64,000 nt of DNA, from contig NC_089427.1 in assembly GCF_013426205.1 (NCBI RefSeq), positions 2,108,001 through 2,172,000 on the forward strand, written 5' to 3'. Position 1 is the first letter of the stretch; each line of letters opens with the position of its first letter. The position numbers were made by a program, and so were the translations under genes. Positions 57,735 to 64,000 of this stretch are shown here, one piece after another. The notes beneath the pieces were generated by a model. It was not told the origin of the DNA. It ran no database searches and worked only from the letters and a program-made list of their open reading frames with translations. The stretch is from Metarhizium brunneum. Lineage: Eukaryota > Ascomycota > Sordariomycetes > Hypocreales > Clavicipitaceae.

Positions 57735-59552
57735 TCAATCCAAATTCAGTCCGCCCCATCCATACCCGCCATCCACGTTTCGCCAGCCTCGGTGGTCCAT
57801 TGCTCGCTCCCATCCCATCATCACTGCCAGTAGCCGGCAACCCATGGCGCTCACAGCACAGACGACCTTGTCGCTTGCTCCGGATAAGACCGCCAGGTCC
57901 ATCATGTAGGCTCGCCCAACAAGGCTTCGTAATCCCAGCATCTCTTCGGACGGAGCCTTTGTAGTGTCCTCGTCGGCAGCGCTGTGCGTGGGCTTTCCAC
58001 CAAAGTTCCAAAACATTGCTGCAAAGAAGCCGCCCTCCCATCCAAATGCCTCCTCCTTAAAGGAATGGAGGAACTGCGGGTTTTTGTTGGAGTCTTGAAT
58101 GACCTGCTTTGTGGCAAGACGAATATGCTCTTGTGCGAGATGGGCATCAGCGAATTCTGATTCTTCATGTACCATGGGGTCATCTGAGGCAATAATTCGA
58201 ACGGCATGATACTTCTCGCGCTCGAGACTGGTGCTGTTGTAGTGGGCTTCTACTAGACTGTGTCCGTAGCTTGCAAACACCTCTGCGGGTATGTAAGTGT
58301 CTCGATACTGATACTCAAAGGGATGACGATCCCCATGCCGAATATGAAGCCCGATGATCGGTGAATTCACAGGAATGCCTTGGTTAGATCTGGTCTTGGC
58401 TTTGAGATCTCGAATCCGTTTGTCGACGTAGACCTCGTCATCCTCGTAGAGCTTGAAAAGCGCCTTGTACCCCGTATGTGCAAGCCCAAAGAGATCACGC
58501 GTTCCCAAATCGGAGTGACTCTGTCGTTGATGCTTGGCAAGGAGTGCTGGAAGCACATCCTGCATTGTGACACTTGAAACCACCAAATGTCGGGTTTGTG
58601 CTGGACATGGTAGCATCTGGTGCCGTGGCGGTGGGCGGCAATCAGGAACTGGTGGTGCTTGAAAAATGCTAGTGTAGGTTCCATATGCCCAGCGAGAGTC
58701 GTCGATGAAGAAAGCCCTGCCTTGTTCCTTTGCCAGGGCATACAGTGTCCATAAATTCATGACTGCCTTGCCAAGCCCAGCATCCGGGCTCTCCAAGACA
58801 TATGTCAGCGACCTGTCGCAAACCGGTTTGTCAGACATGGATTCATAGCTCAGCCCGGAAAACTGCCCAGAATGCCGGGGTGGCTGCCCCTTGGAGATGG
58901 CAGGGAGGAGACCCGTCTTCTCGGCCTCGGAAACATCGACAAAATAGTCATCTGGGCGGTCGTAAGATAATAATATCTTATCCGACAGTGGCATCTTGTG
59001 GTGGAGATCTCTGGCTCGAGCGGATACTTCCCGGCAAAGGGCATTCATGGTCGAGTACTCCTTTATCGACAACGGGAATTCGTAGTTTCGAGGAATGGAA
59101 ACCGTCCACTTCGACCGCTTCTTCGAGTCATGAACAACAATCGGTGTCGGAAAGTCCGGGAAGCTATCCTGGCCGACCATCTCATACTGAGGATCGCTAA
59201 AATATGGCAACGCAATATGTATTACATTGCGGTGTCGAAAGGCAAAGACGCACAAGTAAAAGCCCGCCAGCAGGGTGGACAAGTACAACAATCGCCTAAT
59301 AATGCGACTAGGCCGATGCTTGAATAACAGGTCTGATTTTGACCTTCTTCGCCTCGGTACAAGAGCTGGGAGGCTAGGGGATGGGGGTGGTGAAAAGAGA
59401 AGGTGATTGAAATTTAACCTAGAAGAGGTCGATGAAATTGTGCCAGCACTGCGGTCATTGTACGAGGCAGTTCGGCGCAAGTTAATCCGCGGCGGCGCAA
59501 CCATAACTTTTCCGTGCACAGAAGATTGTGATAGATCGAGTCGAGTCGCCAT
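57735..59552 (-). CDS. Type II membrane glycosyltransferase-like protein (fucosyltransferase-fold)
   Basis: A single exon of 605 residues. A basic cytoplasmic start with RRRRSKSD precedes one signal-anchor helix at about 87-105 (LLYLSTLLAGFYLCVFAF), so the bulk faces the Golgi lumen. The lumenal part has an IGLHIRHGDRHPFEYQYRDTYIP segment, like the donor-binding H-x-R-x-x-D loop of GT23/GT68-type fucosyltransferases. It also has GKAVMNLWTLYALAKEQGRAFFIDDSRWAYGTY, the usual early nucleotide-sugar helix of such proteins, and RIIASDDPMVHEE with a late GWEGGFFAAMFW. Several cysteines and NxS/T sites fit a secretory location. It may transfer fucose or another sugar; the donor is not provable here. 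Confidence 0.75.
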   Translation of the reverse strand: MATRLDLSQSSVHGKVMVAPPRINLRRTASYNDRSAGTISSTSSRLNFNHLLFSPPPSPSLPALVPRRRRSKSDLLFKHRPSRIIRRLLYLSTLLAGFYLCVFAFRHRNVIHIALPYFSDPQYEMVGQDSFPDFPTPIVVHDSKKRSKWTVSIPRNYEFPLSIKEYSTMNALCREVSARARDLHHKMPLSDKILLSYDRPDDYFVDVSEAEKTGLLPAISKGQPPRHSGQFSGLSYESMSDKPVCDRSLTYVLESPDAGLGKAVMNLWTLYALAKEQGRAFFIDDSRWAYGTYTSIFQAPPVPDCRPPPRHQMLPCPAQTRHLVVSSVTMQDVLPALLAKHQRQSHSDLGTRDLFGLAHTGYKALFKLYEDDEVYVDKRIRDLKAKTRSNQGIPVNSPIIGLHIRHGDRHPFEYQYRDTYIPAEVFASYGHSLVEAHYNSTSLEREKYHAVRIIASDDPMVHEESEFADAHLAQEHIRLATKQVIQDSNKNPQFLHSFKEEAFGWEGGFFAAMFWNFGGKPTHSAADEDTTKAPSEEMLGLRSLVGRAYMMDLAVLSGASDKVVCAVSAMGCRLLAVMMGWERAMDHRGWRNVDGGYGWGGLNLD

Positions 59553-62500
59553 TTTGTCGCCGAAACTGGCGAACCAAGCATGCCCTCAGATGGTGACGAA
59601 ATGCATCAAGTGAAAAATTGAAGAGGGTGAAGGAAGCCAAAATATCAAGTCGAGAGATAGGGGGAGAGAAAGAAAGGAGATGAGCGACGCTTTAGAGAAG
59701 AAAAAGAGAAATTAAGTAAGGAAGGAAATAAATGAAGCGGAAGAGTATAACCGAATGGGCGTGGCGTTGAGGATGATGTGAAGAAATCGGGACGGGAGAC
59801 CGTTATGACGAAGTCGGGTGATCGGCACAATGGCAGACAGCCCGGTCCCTTCGTCTGAAGAAAGAGGAATATAGAATCGAATTTAGAAACCCCCCCGCGT
59901 CATCAGGGAAGGTGTCGAAGAATGCTCTCCACCGCGGATGGCAAAATGAAGCAGGTTGGCGGTGATCGTCCTGAGTTGCTGGGGTCCAGGTTGTAACTGG
60001 GCGCAAGGATTGCTCCACGACGGCTTGGATCGAGACGATGTGGTCGAATGTGACGGGCAGGGCCCAGGGGAATAGCAACGCAGCAGAGAAAACAAATGAA
60101 TGTGAAAATCGAGAAACTCGCTCATGCAACGAAACATGAAAACCACACAGTATGGCTGGGAAAAGCAGGTGAGGCCTAGTTATAGTAGTCCAAGCCCCTT
60201 GGACGCCAAAACCACACGAGCGTCAGTCCAAGTGGCGAGATGGGATGAAGCGTCTCGAAGTGTGCTGATCAACGCCAGCATAAGCCAACAAGCCGATCCC
60301 TTTCCTCGTCTATGTCGATCCACCCGGTGGTAGGGAGGTTGTGAATGAAGATTGTCCCCTCTGTCTCGTTTTGGGGCGTGCTGGACGACGATCGCCTTGT
60401 TCAATGTCGACGGCCCTTGAACCACTTGTTGAGGAGGAATGTGCGCTCACTCCCAAACCAGTCCAGCTATGCCGAGGGCCAGCCTCGTTATTTCTATTGT
60501 CTTGTCTTGTATGCGAAGAGGACGTAGTACATGAATAAATTATCAAGGAGAAAAAAAAGGACCAAAAGGACCAGACCCTTGACCAGTGGGCTTAGCGAGG
60601 CTTGTTCTTCTGGCCAGGAAGGCTTGGTCCACGCAGGGTCCTCAAAGAGATGTCGTGTCGAGGCCAATATCGAGAGGTTCGAAGGCGACCCACAGGGGTC
60701 AGGAACACGGGGCTTGGTTGGGCAAGCAGAGTAACTAATGTGATGCAGGCTTAGGATGTTGATGATCCGGGCCAACAGTGTTGATAAGGACATGGGGCCC
60801 GAAGTGGCAGCTGGAAGCCCAGAGTTTGACATGGCACCAGGATGACTGCCCAACATGTTCTTGCGGCACGAACATGGCAAACATGGTCACACGACGTCGC
60901 GCGGTTTTACATGTACCATGCAATCATCACGACCGATAGATCGCGTCAGTGCTGAAGAAGTCGACAGAAGCGCAAAACGAACAAAGCGCGCTCCATAATA
61001 CTTGAAAACCCGCAATCACGTTCGAGGGCTTCCTGGCCCGCTCGCTCGAAAATGGCGACGGGCAAAAAAAAATATCTCATGACAATATTCTGTCATGCGC
61101 CAGCAAAGAGCCCAAGAAATTGGCCGATGTGAGTACGGAGTACGGAGTATTGTACAAGACAATGGATGGATTGGAGGAGGCGGCGGCAAGCGAGGGCCGA
61201 GGCTGCAGAGACTTTTGTCGTCATGGGCTGTCATAGGTCACCATGGGCTGCCACGGGCCACTCGACGACCAGGGTATGCACCAGGGATGCTCTTTCCGTC
61301 CAACCGCGGCGCTCTGGAACTGGGGAAAGAGTAAAGATGAAACAACTTGCATCTGTTGGCTGCTACATTGTACAATGAGATAAAGTACCAACGGCGGCCG
61401 TGCGCCGCTTAGCGGTACAATGATGTCATGTATCCGCGGCCCTGGCAGGGGCCCGCTTGAGATGTTTCATAATGACGCTCAAGTGCGCAAGTGCTCAAGC
61501 GTCCTGGCGGGACGTTGCTACTTCCTTCCTTGCGGGCATCGTGAACTGGGACTGGTAATTCATCCTCCATATTGTTTTCTCACGACATCTACGGAGTGCC
61601 CCCAATCTCCGTCACTACCTACCTAGGTAGTATTTACTAGCGAGGCGCTCGTGCGCCATTTTGTTCCTCATTGGCTATCTGGCACCGACCGGTGAATAAC
61701 AAACTCCCCGTTGGTTCCCATGTAATAAAAATTCTAACTTTAGACTAACGACGACTTCAACATAAGAAGCTACTGTATTAGCTGAACTGACCTGACCGCA
61801 GGACCCTGGAATCAGCAGCCACAACTCAGTATGAAGCAAATCGCAAATCAAGCTTAAAAAGTCAAAATAGTTCCTGCAGGTATATTTGCCTCGACAAGAA
61901 GCCGGAACTCTCGACAGGTGTTGAATGCGATTAGGCGTAGCGTTCCCTGCCAGGAGGAAATGCTCCTCGAACCAGACCCTCGTGTAAAACGGTGATGTGT
62001 CGACCGCCGGCCGAATACACATGCACCTCAAAAACAAGGGTTGATAAATATGCAGCCGTGTTTCGAGCCTGGCTCAGATCAAACCAGCTGCTATTAATAA
62101 AAGGGGAACCAACTCCCAGGGGGCCAGCTCAGCCAGTGCAATCCTGCGCCAACCCCTTAAGATCGACCAACTTCTGATGAATTTCCGCAGCGAGTATGTA
62201 CATCTCTCCCCCAGGTCTGTCAAGTTTTCAGGCTTGAGCTCGGAAAGTTAATGGGTTGAATTGGTAGACGGCCGGTTCAATATCCCGGGCGCAACAACAA
62301 CATGCCGGTTATCGGCGCCAGCGACTATTGGAGGTCCCTTTTTGTAAACCCCCTGAAGTCTATAACAACGATGAACCCAGTATGTATCCACGTGGTACAA
62401 CGACAGCACCTGCAACTAGTCTACTCCAGGACCAAGAATGCTCCGAAAGACTCGCATTGATACCCAGGGCTTTCCAGTGATGCAACCTAGTCCCATACCC

Positions 62501-62933
62501 ATAGAATTCAACTCTCCCATAGGAATTGCAACCATTTCATTCACATGGCAACATCTCAACCATCCCGATAGACCATGACATCCAATTACACGACATGGTG
62601 TGTATCACTGAATGCCATCTCAAAGCTAATCAGTCCATGTAGCTGTACCTATCAACTGCCTGAACTACTAATTACGGAGCAGTTATAGTATTCTCAATGT
62701 GTCAGGACTTGGCTATTAGCCAGGGTACGAGAGTGTGGGGCGGCAATCCAGATTTGTGCACAAGAAAGGCATTCCTAGGGGCATCCCAAGCTCCAGCCTG
62801 ACGGAAAGAGGAGGCACGAATGTGTGTTATTGTGTATTACATAAACGTGTGTCCTCCCTCGTGTGATTTTGGTTTTTTTTTTTTTTTTCGTTTTAGACAT
62901 CCAAAGCTATCCCAGAATGTCTACCCGTTTCAG
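59553..62933. other. Gene-poor stretch of 3.4 kb
   Basis: No supported gene. The first 250 bp is purine-rich on the plus strand, so a CU-rich leader of the glycosyltransferase-like gene. A short coding-like island at 62303-62380 (frame with GASDYWRSLFVNP) ends at a GTATGT donor but has no partner exon. Two ACGGAGT words (61133-61149 and near 61590) and a T17 run (62872-62888) are present. Confidence 0.5.
61133..61149. repeat. Tandem ACGGAGT motif
   Basis: GTACGGAGTACGGAGTA, the same tandem 7-mer as at 45671 and 47912. Confidence 0.7.
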
Positions 62934-63777
62934 CTAAGATGTTTCAGTCTCATCGTAAATCGAGACGTAATATAAAAGAGGCACAGCAATAGAGTTACCT
63001 CTAGCGAAATTCAGCACACCCCTAATGCTACCAAGCATTGACAACACAGTGTTCAGCGAAGACATGATGAAAAAAGTCAATATGAACACGATGGACATCC
63101 AGGATCGGAGATTCATCTGGGTTGCCCACCTAAAGCTACCCGTCTCTTCAATATTCCAGACAGAAGTACCGATGACAAAAGAAAGGGCAAAAGCATACTC
63201 GCAAACGCAACCGGAAGACCTAACGAATACAGTTCGCGTCGTGCCCCAAGCGGAAATCTCTCGTGCTTCTTGGCCGAACGATTCACCAAGGAAGCCGGAA
63301 GCGCAAATTCCAAGGCGAGTCCGCCCCAGAGCACAATACCCGCCACATGCCATATCACCAAGGTGCCAATGGATGAAATATACACCCAGGAAGCGATGAC
63401 CCAACCCAGGCCGGGGAGATGCTCCGCCATGTAGCGCTCCCACCTAATGAGCTCGGTAAGCCTGAACAGGCGCCATGCAAATTGGGGCACGGTCGGTATC
63501 GTGGCGGCTACAGACGCGAGAGACGACCAGATTCTGCCAACATGCCAGCTTTGAAACTGCCCAAAGACATACAGATAGCTGTCGAGTGGTTGGGGGACGG
63601 CGTGCCTGTACGCTGCCAGGAAGAGCAGTTTAAATACCACCCTCAGGCCGTCGGCCAGGTACAAAATCGGTGAGGCACAAAGGAGTACATGATGCTCATA
63701 CTCAAGGCCAAGGACACGACCGCACGGCTGAGCAGTAGAGCCTCCGTGAACGGATGGAGGCTCGTGCCATTTGCCAT
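62934..63777 (-). pseudogene. Multi-pass membrane protein gene with two frame breaks
   Basis: An ATG at 63777 starts MANGTSLHPFTEALLLSRAVVSLALSMSIMY, a clear first membrane segment. The sequence continues in a second frame (LADGLRVVFKLLFLAAY, WERYMAEHLPGLGWVIASWVY, WHVAGIVLWGGLALEF) and ends in a third (SWMSIVFILTFFIMSSLNTVLSMLG, then GNSIAVPLLYYVSIYD). Each change of frame is of the same one-base type, and no intron of plausible length bridges it. The hydrophobic helices continue smoothly across the breaks, which suggests a recent pseudogene or two sequence errors. I do not recognise the family. A TATA-like TATATAGATATATAAAG lies upstream at 63896-63912. Confidence 0.45.
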
Positions 63778-64000
63778 GATGTTGTCGGAAACCGTAGCCG
63801 TGTTTTACTTGTGCGTGTTGGTCGTCCTCGAATACTCTGGGCAAAGGGACAGCGATGTGTGTCATGTATAAAGATGTATAAATCCACACACGCGCTTATA
63901 TAGATATATAAAGACGCGAAGCAGCCGCCCTTCTACACAGCTGAGAGCGCATCTTGCATTCCGGCTCATGTACGTGTAGTCGGACGCCAGCCGACAATTT

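Noticed and set aside
62245..62300. Possible tRNA near GGTAGACGGCCGGTTCAATATCCC
   Set aside because: One base too many in the B-box-like loop, and spacing is far too short for a cloverleaf.

Overview
The window is nuclear DNA of a filamentous ascomycete, most likely Sordariomycetes and probably Hypocreales. The grounds are many short GT-AG introns (45-110 bp), closely spaced genes on both strands with no operons, and fungus-specific families: CFEM, WSC, PTH11/rhodopsin-like, DUF3074, Shr3 and CYP51. I cannot fix the genus from the sequence. Exon models were drawn by hand from reading frame, splice consensus and family resemblance. Nothing was searched against a database.

Layout. 0-9 kb: the 3' part of a mitochondrial thiamine pyrophosphate carrier, a nucleoside hydrolase, a RED/IK spliceosome protein and DNA polymerase REV1. 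9.2-12 kb: a decayed coding relic beside an AT-rich block, a stand-alone CENP-C/Mif2 cupin protein and a small WSC surface protein. 12.7-26.1 kb: a cation exchanger, a siderophore-type MFS transporter, two CFEM GPI proteins, a GNAT acetyltransferase, the ER chaperone SHR3 and a mitochondrial ornithine carrier. 26.5-35.6 kb: TspO, a secreted alpha/beta hydrolase, a gene-poor 3.2 kb stretch, a rhodopsin-like membrane protein and a mitochondrial membrane protein. 36-44 kb: verprolin, mitoribosomal mL54, complex I NDUFB10, a nucleolin-like protein and a tail-anchored-type protein. 44-50 kb: gene-poor, with two broken genes (an MFS transporter and an isochorismatase-like hydrolase). 50-64 kb: CYP51, a DUF3074 protein, a coiled-coil protein, TAF7, a type II membrane glycosyltransferase-like protein, a 3.4 kb gene-poor stretch and a membrane protein gene whose frame is broken twice.

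The most interesting region is 13.9-26.1 kb. A siderophore transporter, two CFEM proteins (a family with haem- and iron-capture members) and an ornithine carrier of the kind that supplies siderophore synthesis lie close together. Six exact copies of ATCWGATAA, the site bound by iron-sensing GATA repressors of the SreA/SRE class, fall within 5.7 kb of this stretch (17,694-23,363). Four of them form two near-identical inverted pairs. I read this as an iron-responsive neighbourhood. The parts are visible in the sequence; the co-regulation is inference.
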